A DNA stretch of 64,000 nucleotides from positions 248,001 through 312,000 of the forward strand of contig MCGO01000046.1 of the NCBI GenBank assembly GCA_002104985.1, in the 5' to 3' direction. How positions within the stretch are numbered: position 1 is the stretch's first letter; each line of letters opens with the position of its first letter. Made by a program: the position numbers and the translations under genes. Origin of the DNA: Rhizoclosmatium globosum (lineage: Eukaryota; Chytridiomycota; Chytridiomycetes; Chytridiales; Chytriomycetaceae). The notes beneath the pieces were generated by a model. That model saw only the letters and a list, made by a program, of their open reading frames with translations. It did not search any database and had not been told where the DNA came from. This document shows positions 13,522 to 24,998 of this stretch, one piece after another.

Positions 13522-13677
13522 TTTGGCAGATATTCTAACAATGGTTTAGTATTGTACGTAAATGGGCATTGTGTTGGTACCATCACTTGGTTTAAACAAT
13601 GGCATCTGAGAAAAGAAGTAACGGTAAATCTACATTTATGGGACACTAGGGTATTTAATTAACATTCTGATAAAAAG

Positions 13678-15140
13678 ATGTTCCAAGCAATCACCTCGTT
13701 GTTCCACGCAGCACCACTGACAGACCAGCCACCCAAACTGGATGTCCCCTCCCACAACCTCCATCCCGCATTCTCCACCACTACCGAGTACCCACCGTCT
13801 CCGCGCATGCCCGAAAGAGCCTCTGTCTTGGGCAAGGCCGAGCTGCGAAGCCGAGTGCGCGGCCTTGTTCTTGGCTGTGGCTTGAGCGACGCGCTTGGGC
13901 TTGCGACCGAGTTCATGACTAAAACGGATGCGGCACGTGCGCATCCACTTTCGGCGCCGATCAAATTCGATCAATTTGTGCGTGATCGGCACCGGATTCG
14001 CTGGGCCGAGGCGGACTTTACCGACGACACGGACCAGTTGATTGTGCTTCTGACCTCGATTGGAACGTGCGAAGGACGGGTCGATGTGCACCACTTTGGC
14101 GGTGCGTTGAAGACATGGGCGACGGTGGGGCTTCCACAGTTGAATAAGCTGCCATATGGACTTGGTATGAGTGTGGGGTATGTTTGCATTTATATAGTAT
14201 ATTGTTATCTAATCGGTCTAGACGTGCACTTCGCTCTCCGAACTTTGACGCTGATCCACATTTGGCTGCCTTTGTGGTTTGGCTGACATCAATCTGCTCT
14301 CTCGCCGCAAATGGAGCAGTCATGCGTACAGCAATTACTGGAGTTCCCTTCTTTTGGAATACTGAGATTGTTGTGAAGCAGACGATGGATGCAGCAAGAG
14401 TCACTCATGCGGACCCTCGTTGCTCTCTCTCCTGTGTTGTCGTGGCACTTCTGATTTCAAGTATGCTTAAGGGAGAACTCGGCTCTCTTGATATTTTAGA
14501 TCAATCCAATCCATCGACACCATCTGAAGGACTCGAAGAAACATCAGAATATAATCCAGTACCCATATCACAGTTAGGCACGGAATCGACTTACGAATCA
14601 GCTATTCAAAGAATTATTGACACCTATGCCTCTCCTATTCTCAACATGTACCAAGATTCGACCATTCCTTTCAACGCCCAAGAGCATCTTTCCGCTCTCC
14701 CTTCATTCTGCTTTCCAAGCAACCTCCAATCCCTCGAACTCGATGAATCCAGTTCAATTGGATACACCTACAAAGCTCTTGGATCAGCACTCTACTGTTC
14801 TTCAAGAGCATTGAACCCAAGCTCTTTGACACAATATGAACGCGACGAAATGACAAGAACTTCCTCTCATTGGTCTGGTAAGTGTGCTTTTTATATTCTT
14901 TGATTTCGCGTGTGTCAAGTAAATACTTCCTGATAAGGTCAACTATTCAAACGCATTATTACTGAGCTGGCAAGGGAAGCCGGAGATGCGGATACAAACT
15001 GTGCCGTGGCTGGAGCCTTACTGGGCTGTCGTATAGGATATGAACGACTACCAAAAGATTGGCTGGCAGAGTTGAAACATGCAGACTATCTGCTTCAACT
15101 CGCAGACGAATTTTGCGATTTGGTTATTGGTTCAGATTAA
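13678..15140 (+). CDS. ADP-ribosylglycohydrolase (DraG/ARH) family protein
   Basis: The first exon (13678 to about 14178) encodes RGLVLGCGLSDALGLATEF and then ADFTDDTDQLIVLL (residues about 113-126). TDDTD is the first metal-binding motif of the DraG/ARH family. The second exon (about 14221-14877) contains ANGAVMRTAI and AARVTHADPRCSLSCVV, the next conserved blocks. The last exon starts after the acceptor at about 14938 and has DADTNCAVAGALLGCRIG, equivalent to the family's second DxDTNA...GA..G metal-binding block. The stop is TAA at 15138-15140. Family enzymes hydrolyse ADP-ribose from proteins or O-acetyl-ADP-ribose in a Mg2+-dependent reaction. The N-terminal 50 residues are Pro/Ser-rich and look unstructured. 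The gene is inserted between receptors D and E; its 3' end faces that of receptor E across 65 bp. Confidence 0.88.
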
Positions 15141-15205
15141 GTTGAAACTAATAAATGATGGTTTATTTCTACTGAACAGCTGTTTATTTCCCCCCACTAT
15201 GAGAA

Positions 15206-18200
15206 TCATTCATGTTGAACAAGCATATGTGCCTTGTGTGCAGTGAATTCGGAGAGGAATCCCTCTAAAGCTTTTTCATCCTTAAACTCGATTACAACGT
15301 TGAAAGCAAAAGACGGAAAGTCCGACAGAGAAATTTGGTTTGTTCCAGCGATTCTTTCACACTTGACGGTGGACATGATTGTGAGCGCGTACACTTTATC
15401 GAGAGTTGCAATTGACATCCATGTTCGTTTACGGATGTTGTTGAAGTAACAGACTCCGCCGTTCCAGACGTTCCAGAGCACTTGTGTCTTTGAGGTCTTG
15501 ATTTTGAAAACGTGGATGCCGAGCTGGTGTTTTCAATATCGTTTTGGTTAATCTATTTGAGGAATGTTCAAGACTACGTACAATAGGTTTACAGTGACAA
15601 GGTCTTCGTTTTTCTTTCACGTCCTTTCCACCCGATGCAACTGTAAAAATTCGTGAACACATTGATCGAAAGAAAATGGTGGTAGGCTCACGTTTTTTCA
15701 TACTGGGAGTTGCCTTCAAACCACTTGTTGTTTGGTTGTTTCTGTTAACTGCGATGTCGCTTTAATATATGGTGAATCCAAACGAGTGGAAATACTTACT
15801 GAGACCACCCATCGCTCTACTGGGGCCAGTAGCTTTAGCCTTTTCCTCTGTAAAAGGTATCCGGATATAAGTGGAAAAGTCAAAGTATTCAATTTCTTTC
15901 ACCTTTCTTTTCGTTACCCGTTGGACTCGTTGGACTCGTTGGACTTGTTGGACTCATGGGACTTCCAACCAGTGGAGCATTACTCGTCATTGACGCCTCA
16001 GCGCTTGAAGCTAAAATGGAAATTGAGTACATGAATTTTATAATATTGCAAGGGCTTACAACTCTTTTCTTGATTGCTCGAGTCCTGGCTATGCTCGGAA
16101 GTATCCTGCTTAATTGCTTTCGGCATCGCGGGGACAAACACGGCTGAAACCATCTTGGAGGAGGCGAACCCGGACTTTGCAGAACTTCTTCCTGCGTCGA
16201 ATGTAGACTTGATCGACATCTTGAGGAGCCCCTTTTCACTCATTGTGTCAAAAATGACTTCGTAGATCTTGGCACCAAAGAGGATCAATAGGGTTAAGGT
16301 TGTTCCGATCCAGATGCAGATACATTGGATCAAGTCCATGCTTGGTGTTGGATTAGAGGGGAGGATCATGATGACGCCAAAGAGAACTGCGTTCATGACT
16401 CCAATTGTGGAGAGGGCTGGTGCTTCATTGAATTTCTGGTCAACGTCTTTCATCATGTAAGCGAGGACAAAGAGGAGACAGTGGACGAAAATCGTATATC
16501 CCTCAAGGACTTGAATTGAAACAGAAGATGGCTTGTTAACACTGGAGCAAATATCGAATGCATCGGTTCCAACAATTACTTGAAGTGGACCTGTGTTGGA
16601 GCCACCAACCCAATATCCGAGCAAAGCCTATACAATCATCTTAATATTTCAAACGACTCTACGAATTGCGATGTAAAACTTACCAACTCAACAAGAATCC
16701 CAACAGTAATCGCAATCCGATTAATCAACGTCAACATTGCCGCGTCAAGCCTCTTTTTCGACTTCAAAATAATATAGAGTCTCACATTCTTCATAATAAC
16801 CGGCTGGATCATAAGCACATAACCAATCAAGACAAGCCAAATCCTCGCAACACAGAGCTGCTTCGTCGGTGCGTTCAAGTGGAAAATAATCGAGAGGTAA
16901 CAGAAAAAGCTTCCGATGATTGTGACGACGGATTCTGGGATCGAGAGCATCTTAAGTTTCTTGTCTTTTTGCCAGGCGATGAAGAAGGTGAGGAAGCAGC
17001 CGCTCACGATTATTCCTAGAGCGAACATGGCGACTATGCCGCTACCTGCGGATGTTCCGATAGTGTTTGAGAGGTAGTTTAGAGGAATTGCGATAGGACC
17101 ATCAGGGGGTGGAATCGACGAGCCTTTTCCGAAATGGTTAAACCTAAGGGACATCCAAACCTAGCATTTACCTCCATAGAATAAAGGTGAAGTTCCATTC
17201 AAGAAGGTTATGTTGGTTCCTAGAGTATCAGTCATTGCAAACGCTATCAAAAGAAGTTAGTCCTTGAATAAGAGAGAATACTTGAAATATGAACTCTCAC
17301 TTTTTGACTGAAAGCCACCTTTGTAGACTCCTGTATAAGACGTGACGACGTATGGTGCAACCATGTCTCCTAAAGAGTTCAAATAGATTTTGGCAGCTGT
17401 TAAGCCTGTGTAATTTGTGTTGATAAACTGCGAGTAGTTAAGATATTGTGAAAGCTGTCTGGAGGCCAGCTGCTGAGGCGTGAAACTTGGGTTGTCTTTC
17501 AACAACTGCACGAAAAAAAAAGAAGGTTATTTTAACCACACTGAAGGAGAAGAAAGTGGAATACCTTGTCGAATCCGAACAATAACGTCATGACACAGTC
17601 AAAATAATTATTAACACCCCATAATGTAATGTTTGCGCCTGAGTTTAAATATTGATCGCTAGGTCGCCATTTGTGAGACAAGACCAAACATGAACAGACT
17701 TACTCAGCAGTCTGTTGATCCAATTTAACTATCGATTTAAATTGCTGGTAAAATGGGTCAAGCCATATGGGATTATTTGCTTGAGCTTGGTTGGAATACA
17801 TCCCAATGAATCCTTGCATATAGGCCGCCATTTGAGTCACGTTCTTGTTCAAGCTGGTCACTTAAAAACGTTTTAGCAAGTTTAAGTATGGATTATCGTC
17901 GTGAATTACAGTTTTTTGAAAGTAGACCCATGCTTGTTGTAATTCGACCAGGAATGTTGGAGCCCATATAAACGTATTGTGGCGCAACCATTCCAATCAA
18001 TGCGAGACTGAAGTACGCTTTGCTAACAAAGTCTACCTGCCCTGAGATGTAGATATATCTATCCAAACCAGAGGGTTTCAGTTCGTGTATTGTTTTGTAA
18101 CATAAATCTGACAAACCTGACATCATCTCGTTGAATAGCAATCTTGGCGTAATTAACCATATCCTGGGTCAACTTTCCTTTCAAATTAATCATACTAATA

Positions 18201-19164
18201 GAGCTAACCCCGTATTTCGGAGCATTCGTTTGGACATCCTTTGCATCTACACAACATCTTCGATAAAAAAAACCTTTCTCCTCCGCAAAACTTTTTAATA
18301 CTTACATCCACTTCCAAGTAAATCATCTGACTGCGCGATAATAGCCATCCGCGTAACATTCCAGCTTTGCAGCAAGACACCAACATAGTTCCCCAAACCG
18401 CTTGACGAAATCAACCGAAAAAAGTACGGGAACTTGTTCTTGTCGCTGAGAGACGGTGCCGCTGAGTTTGTGCCGCAGAAGGGGACTTGGTACTTCCCGA
18501 ATACTTCTGCTGTTCCTCTGTTGAACAACCCCAGATTATTATTTTTTTTTAAAGTTTATGTGGGAGAAATTATTAGGTTATGGAGACTCACTTTGCAACT
18601 GCACTGTACTCTTGACCTGTGATTCCGAGGACGTCCGGGTATCGAGCTCCCACGTCCATTCCCATTACTGACATTGCGAATCCACCTGTATGTCCACTAA
18701 GTGAACAATATATCTTTTTTGTCAGTGATACAGTGCGGGTTTTCAGAAATTTTTGTGCAACTCAACGAAAAGTCTGTGTCGACTGTTGGCCAGTATGCTC
18801 CACAGTCACTGAATCTACAATGGTGGTGTAGTAATATGAGTAAATGGAGGACAATGAATGTGTGAAGTCGGAAAATTCTTGAAGGGTGAGGTTACCTCTT
18901 GATGTTTACGTAGTTATATGGAAGGATATCTGCACGCGTGTTGATAATGTTGGCTGCAGCATGGGCGGCTGCGTCAAAGACCCAAGTAGCGCCAGAGTTT
19001 CCGTTCAAATCAATGTAAGTGGAATTGTAGGCTTCTGGGTAAACTGCCGCGTAGGATCCGTTGTACTGGATTCCAGGGATGTAGCAGTACCATCCGAGTA
19101 TTCCAATGGTGATGTTTGCTGTAAGTTTGTTGGCAAGGATTGCCGATGGAGTATTGGCAGACAT
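15206..19164 (-). CDS. Class C GPCR (GABA-B-like) E with PH-like C-terminal domain
   Basis: The fifth receptor of the array. It starts at 19164 (MSANTPSAILANKLTANITI) with the YCYIPGI and YPEAYNST motifs of subtype C/D/E. Ectodomain exons lie at about 19164-18895, 18800-18600, 18528-18295, 18230-17890 and 17860-17260. The linker GSSIPPPDGP is near 17120. TM segments run through 17100-16636 and 16624-16260, with SIPESVVTIIGS in TM2, VRLYIILKSKKRLD in the loop and CICIWIGTTLTLLILFGAKIYEV in the last segment. The tail is Ser-rich and runs through 16200-15600 with uncertain splicing. The last exon (15206 to about 15525) encodes LWNVWNGGVCYFNN, RTWMSIATLDKVYAL and VVIEFKDEKALEGFLSEF, nearly identical to receptor C. 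The stop is TGA at 15206-15208. No signal peptide is obvious at this start. Confidence 0.85.
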
Positions 19165-19434
19165 CTTCTTGGCCTTGGTGCCCTTTTCTGTCTTTCCTTT
19201 TTTGTATGCGAGTTGGTAAATCTCTTGTAAGTGCTCGACACATCTTTGACAATGGTTGTAATTTAGGATTCTTTTTGAATCGAAGGGTTCATTATGGATA
19301 GTGTTTATTCAGAAAGATGTGTTAACTCCATAATTCCCCAAATATGCGGCTCAAAGACCTCCCAAAAACAATACGAATAATAAACAAGATAAAACCCTTT
19401 TCAAACACGAAAAAGGCATTGCGTGGCATATCAT

Positions 19435-20803
19435 CTAATCATCTCTTGGTGGGTCATCACGTCTTGGTGGGGAACGGTCGCGGTCGTCACGTCTTGGTGG
19501 GGAACGGTCACGGTCATCACGACGTCTGTCACCTCCATCGTCACGTCTTCTGTCATCATCGTATCTGCGACGGGGTGGGGAACGGTCTCTGTCGTCGTAT
19601 CTGCGACGAGGTGGGGAGCGGTCTCTGTAACCGCCACGGTCACCACGGTCACGGTCACCTCCACGGCTTCCGTATCTGTTAGAATACCGGTAAGTATATG
19701 AAGAACCAGAATCAAGAAGAGGACACTACTGAAAGCAAAAAACGAACCTGTCACCACCACCACCTTCACGGCAGTCACGAGCAAAGTGGCCTTCCTTACC
19801 ACACTTGAAACACTCGTTGGAGTTACGGTCACCCTCTCTACGTGGAGGTCTTGAGCTTCCCTTGGCGAATTCAACCACGACACGAGAGCCGTCGCTGAGC
19901 TAGTTTCAGGGAGGAGAAAGGGGGGTTCGGAGTGTTACGAAAAACGAGGCACAGATATGGACACAATGAACGGGACGGGAGGATGAAAGCGACTCTGCCA
20001 CACGACTCTCTCTCTTTTGGCCCGATACTCGCATAGACAACATGGGAAGGAGGTGTGAAGGGACAGGGATAAGAGGATCCCCTCAAGCAAGTGACAAAAT
20101 GCGATCTCATGAGGACACACGTTTGGCATCAAGAGTCTCCGCCGACTCTTCCTTCAACAAGGCACACAGTACACGGGTACATGGCACAACGCACGAGACA
20201 CGGGGCTCAAAGGGAGGTGACTAAGCAACAGCGACTGCGCATCCCACACATTGATTGGCACTCAGGCTTCTCAGGCTTCTCAGGCACTCCGACACTGATT
20301 CAGACACGGCAGCACATGGGCTCTCGCACAGACACGTCCATCCAGGGAGGGTTTCACTCGCAGGCAAACACAGGCACGAAAGTGAAACGAAGCGAAGGAA
20401 ATCAAAGTACCTCCTTCCCGTCAACGTCACGCTGGGCATCGGCGGCATCACGGGCCTCTTCGTACTCGACAAAGCCAAAGTTGTATTGCTGGCCACGCTT
20501 GATATCGAGTCTGGAGGGATGTCACAGTGGATTGTCAGAAGGTGGGTGCGAAAAAGGGAGAAAGCAGGGGCTAGTACGTACCGGGACACCTTTCCGAACT
20601 TGTTGAAGATCTCGTCGAGTTCAGCAGTCTAATAAGACAGAAGAAAGGAGGAGGGTGAGTGCTTAGTTGTCCTCGAGAGGAGAAGGGGGCCCATAGGAGA
20701 CAAGTCCCATCCAATCCAACTAATCCCAATCGCCAATCCAAATACACACCTCAACTCTTGTGCCCAAACGGCCGAGGAAGAGCGTCTTTCCAGGTTCACT
20801 CAT
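19435..20803 (-). CDS. SR-type splicing factor (RRM + zinc knuckle + RS tail)
   Basis: The start at 20803 gives [18 protein letters not shown], the first RRM strand (RNP2 = LFLGRL). Further exons give [16 protein letters not shown] (20581-20629) and [19 protein letters not shown] (up to 20411; RNP1 = YNFGFVEY). After a 511-nt intron (19900-20410), the RRM ends with [14 protein letters not shown] and is followed by a CCHC knuckle ([15 protein letters not shown]). The last exon is an arginine-rich tail of [14 protein letters not shown] repeats ending in [11 protein letters not shown] and TAG at 19435-19437. The architecture resembles plant RSZ22 or animal SRSF7. Such proteins bind exonic enhancers and shuttle with mRNA. 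The gene is divergent from RFC with only 54 bp between start codons. The 511-nt intron is far longer than the others in this window. Confidence 0.9.
19900..20410 (-). other. Unusually long intron of the SR-factor gene
   Basis: This intron is bounded by a GTACTTTG donor (revcomp ending at 20410) and a CTAG acceptor (revcomp of 19900-19903). It splits the RRM just before its last strand. At 511 nt it is roughly ten times the usual intron length seen here. It contains a short direct repeat (CAGGCTTCT twice in a row near 20264-20283) and no coding frame I can support. In animals and plants, introns at this region of SR genes often hold a premature-stop exon used for autoregulation. That role here is inference only. 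Confidence 0.6.
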
Positions 20804-20857
20804 TGTTGTTGTGTTTTTTGGATCTGCTTTTTGTCAGAGTCAAAGTCAAAGAGCAAG
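20804..20857. promoter_or_regulatory. 54-bp divergent promoter between SR factor and RFC subunit
   Basis: Only 54 bp separate the start codons of the minus-strand SR factor (20803) and the plus-strand RFC subunit (20858). The stretch contains GTTGTTGTG and two related CAAAGTCAAAG-like blocks. I see no TATA box. Both 5' UTRs must therefore be very short or overlap, and the two genes probably share one regulatory region. Confidence 0.6.
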
Positions 20858-22395
20858 ATGAGCAACAACCAACCACCGCCAAAGAAAGCAACTTCAACAG
20901 AGAACCAGCCATGGTCTGATGCCCTTCCTCCTTCAGTATTCTAATACAATTAAACAATTAACAGGATTGAAAAGTACCGACCACGTGGAATGGATGATAT
21001 CTCAGCCCAGGAAGAGACTGTGAATGTCCTCAAGAAGACCCTCGAGTCAAACAACGTATGCCCGGTCTTGAATAGGCATTACCCATGCTAACCTGGTTGA
21101 GCAGCTTCCGCACTTGCTCTTCTATGGTCCTCCAGGTCCGTCTCGCTTAGCCAAATCAATCACGCACACGCTGACACGCTCAACCAAACAGGAACGGGAA
21201 AGACTTCAACGATTCTTGCGCTTGCTCGGGACATTTACGGGTAATCCCTCCTTGGCCAATGGAACAACGACACTAACACCAACAAAGTCCAGAAGCGATG
21301 AAGACGCGTGTCCTCGAACTCAACGCTTCAGATGAACGAGGAATTGATATTGTGAGGGAAAAGGTCAAGAACTTTGCTCGAGTGACTGTGTCGTCTGGTG
21401 TTTCGTCTGGGTAACGCATCAATTCTCGGACATTCACGTACTCAATGCCTACAACAGAAAGAACTCGCTGCCTCCATTCAAGCTCATTATTCTGGGTACA
21501 ATATCTACTTTGACCCATTAGAACTCTAATACCCCTCTTTCTCGTCCACTCCTCAGATGAAGCTGATTCAATGACAATGGATGCCCAATCCGCGCTCCGA
21601 AGAACCATGGAAACATACTCAAAAATGACTCGTTTCTGTCTCATTTGCAACTACGTCAGCAGGTTCTCTCCCCATTCACCCACCCCTTCTCCCATAACAC
21701 TCTTTAACTGGTACCATCTAGAATCATTGAACCCCTCGCAAGTCGATGCTCCAAATTCCGTTTCAAGCCTCTCGACAAACAAGATCAAGTCTCGTCTCAT
21801 GGAAATCGCGGAAGCTGAGCGAGTTCAATATGTTCGGAGGTGATTGAGCCATTTCTGTTGCATCGTGGTGCTGCGTCTCTCTAAAAACAGACTACAGACA
21901 ATGATATGCTCATCACCGTGTCTGAAGGGACTTGAGAAAGCGATCATGTACCTGCAAAGCGCGTACAGATTGCATCAAGATGAAGTCATTCAGCCAGACG
22001 CATTGTCGAAATTGCAGGGGTAAAAGCATCTCTTGCTGGTAACTCTTGCTATTTCCTAAACTTAACTCGTCTAATAGGTGGTTCCATTCCGCGTCGTCGA
22101 CGACCTCTTCTCCGCGTGGGTCAAGAAAGACTTCTACGTTATCCAACAAGCAGTCCAAAGAGTGACTCGAGAAGGATATTCAGGAACTCAAGTTGTTTCT
22201 CAGGTACAGTGATCGGTCCGATATTCTCGGCATTTCTAACATGAAACTGTAACAGTTGCACGACCGTATGTTGAGTGACGTTGAATTGACGTGTGCGCAG
22301 AAGGCGAGGATGAGTGAAGCTTTGGGGCGATTGATAAGGCGCTTGTGGATGGGAGTGATGAGCAGATGCAGTTGTTGAAGTTGCTGATTTCTTGA
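20858..22395 (+). CDS. Replication factor C small subunit (RFC4/Rfc2-type clamp loader ATPase)
   Basis: The start ATG at 20858 leads into [18 protein letters not shown] after a short intron. A Walker A motif is formed across an intron (FYGPPG / [16 protein letters not shown], near 21120-21240). Then come [19 protein letters not shown], the Walker B box split by an intron (KLIIL / [19 protein letters not shown], 21480-21615), [19 protein letters not shown] (SRC = arginine finger), and [16 protein letters not shown] near the C terminus. The stop is TGA at 22393-22395. The protein is part of the heteropentameric loader that opens PCNA at primer ends. Four single-base losses break the frame, near 21928, 21940, 22007 and 22324, each in or next to a run of G. 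The flanking sequence fits the family perfectly once a base is assumed, so these look like sequence errors. Confidence 0.88.
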
Positions 22396-22805
22396 AGTGG
22401 GTTCTTGGACGGGAATTAATGAATGAAATATTGTTGTTATATATAAACATGCGAGTTATCGTTGACATAGATAATATGGAGAAACGGGAGAAAGGTCTCA
22501 GAATAACACAACATGAACCTCATACTAGACGCGCCTTCTCGCTGAATTCGAAAGTGGAGTCCAATTTAACTCCGGCTTTTAGCAATTATCTTTCGATTTT
22601 TCATGGATGGAGTGAGGTTGTGAAAGGGATTTTCACTGAACGAGACAATACTGCTGCTCTCCAAGACGTCCTCTATCGTTTCCCAAGAACAGCAGTCTTT
22701 CCAACTATTCCATTCACCATATATCGATATTGAGTTCTCCAAAATCTGCTTGACGCCACTCAGCCATTTGACCACAACCAAAGCCACAACCAAAATCCCT
22801 CCAAA
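22396..22805. other. Intergenic region between RFC subunit and SPAG6
   Basis: A 410-bp AT-rich spacer between the RFC stop and the SPAG6 ATG. The short frames in it on either strand look random. It must hold the RFC 3' end and the SPAG6 promoter. TATATATAAACATG near 22439-22452 and ATATCGATATTG near 22723 are AT-rich stretches, but I cannot assign a function to either. Confidence 0.5.
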
Positions 22806-24830
22806 ATGACCGGCCAAACCGTCGCAACAACGCACCAGTCCCACGCAATCCCAAACACGCGTATCGTTTCTCCGTCTTTGAGAAATACCAAAAAGAGCGT
22901 CTCTCTTTGTCCAAACGATCGCAGACCTCGCCTCCCGAGAATCCAACATCGAAGCCCTCCAATCAGCAGGCGTCATGTCTCTCCTCCGTCCCCTCCTTCT
23001 GACAACATCCCCGCTATCCAACACGCTGCAGCGCTTGCTTTGGGGCGGTTGGCGAATTATAACGAGGAACTGGCGGAGGCTGTGGTGGATTCGGATATCT
23101 TGCCTCAATTGGTTTATTCATTGAGTGAACAGAAGTGAGCTATTTCATATGTGTTTTTATGGGCTGATTTTTTTTTAAAATTAACAGAGATTCTACAAAA
23201 AAGCTGCGAGTTTCGTTCTCCGTGCTGTTTCAAAGCACTCTCCGGAGCTCGCGCAGTCCGTTGTTGATTCTGGGGCTTTGAACGCGTTGGTTACGTGTTT
23301 GGAGGAGTTTGATCCTGGAGTGAAGGAGAGTGCTGCATGGGCTCTTGGGTACATTGCAAGACATAATGGAGGCGAGAAACCCCCATTTCAATGTGCATAT
23401 GAGTACTAAAAGTAATATTTTAGACTTGGCTCAAGCTGTTGTTGACGCCGGCGCTATTCCGTTGTTGGTGCTCTGTGTGCAAGAGCCTGAGCTTTCGTTG
23501 AGAAGAATCGCGGCTAGTGCTTTGAGTGATGTTTCTAAGCACTCTCCCGAGGTATTTGAAAATTGTTTTATGACTCCGAATATTAATGGCATCACCAGCT
23601 CGCCCAATCAGTAGTCGACGCAAACACAATCCCCTTCATTGCCCACTCCTCGGAAACCCCGACGCAAAACTCCGTCGCCAAGTCTGTTCTGCGTTGTCTC
23701 AGATCTCAAAACACACTGTGGACTTGGCCGAGACAGTTGTTGACGGGGAAATCTTCCCGAATGTGTTGAACTGTTTGAAGGATTCAGACGGATATGTTAA
23801 AAGAACAGCGCTACTTTGATTTGTGAAATCGCGAAGCACACTCCAGAGGTAAATATGTGGTTGATGTCAAAGTAACTGACATTTAAAACCAGTTGGCTCA
23901 ATTGATTGTCAATTCGGGAGGAATTGCTGCTGTTGTGGATTACGTCACTGATGCTCGTGGAAATGCTAGACTTCCTGGAATTATGACGTTGGGCTATATC
24001 GCTGCGTTCTCTGAAACTCTGGCCTTGGCTGTTATTTGGCGAAGGGTGTTCCACCTCTCGCTCAAGCTCTCGTCACTGGTATAATTTCTAAATTCACTAT
24101 ACAAAGCAGCTAATCATCTCAACACACAGAAACCGAGGAACACATCAAAGCAGCCTGCGCCTGGTCCCTCGGCCAAATCGGCCGCCACTCCCCAGACCAC
24201 GCCAAAATCCTCGCCGACAACGCCGTCCTCCCCAAACTCCTCAAAGTCCTCACATCCACATCCAACCCTACCGCCGCCCCCAACGCCCTCGAAGACGACA
24301 AAGACGTCGGCTCCGACCTCAAAACCAAAACCAAACGCGCTCTCAAATGCATCCTCGAAAAGACATTGTATCTTGACGCGTTGGAACCGCTTCTTCAGCC
24401 GTCTACGCCGTTCAACGTCCTCAAGTACGTTGTGGGGCAGTTTGCAAAGATCTTGCCGAACGATGTTGCGGCGCGACGGGCGTTTGTGACGAGTGGAGGG
24501 TTGCAAAGGGTGCAAGAGATTGCGGCTGGATTGGGTAGTGCGACGGACCTAATGCGGGACAGATTAATATCTTGAATGGAACAAAAATGGGAGAGTTTAT
24601 TCGGACGATTAATGAGTGTTACCCTGAGGAGATTGTGAGGTATTACTCTCCTGGATACAGTGCTACTCTGTTGGAGAAGGTGCGACTTGCAATCTTTTTT
24701 TTTCGTTAAATAATGGTCCGTGTAGATCGACGAATACTCACGCAAACATGACCAAGCCTCCACGGAACAGCCACCAAAAGTATCAGTTGTGGCCGAAAAT
24801 AATCCTGTTACTCCTTCTGTCGCTGTTTAG
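22806..24830 (+). CDS. SPAG6/PF16-like axonemal armadillo-repeat protein
   Basis: Armadillo repeats of the flagellar central-apparatus protein SPAG6 (Chlamydomonas PF16) can be read through the region. They include VFEKYQKER, AIQHAAALALGRLANYNEEL, DILPQLVYSLSEQ, GALNALVTCLEEFDPGVKES, IPLLVLCVQEPELSLRRIA, DAKLRRQVCSALSQISKHTV, RLPGIMTLGYIAAFSETLA and a typical end, VGQFAKIL...RAFVTSGGLQRVQEI...INECYPEEIVRYYSPGYS. The stop is TAG at 24828-24830. The protein stabilises the C1 central microtubule and is needed for flagellar motility, so the organism has motile flagellated cells. The frame is broken by a series of single-base losses (near 22870, 22905, 22999, 23646, 23809, 24036 and 24550), mostly one base short in a homopolymer. 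The protein signal is otherwise intact, so an active gene with sequencing indels is more likely than decay. Confidence 0.88.
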
Positions 24831-24998
24831 AATATCTTCTTGCCCTTTTTGCCTTTCTTCTTCACTATTTTCAGCTCATATTCAGTAATCTATAAAATAA
24901 GAACGTAATTTTGATATCTCAACATTTCCGCAACACACAAAATACATGACGATTTAATTTTAAATATTTTAGATGGAGTTACACGAGGTACATCGAAA

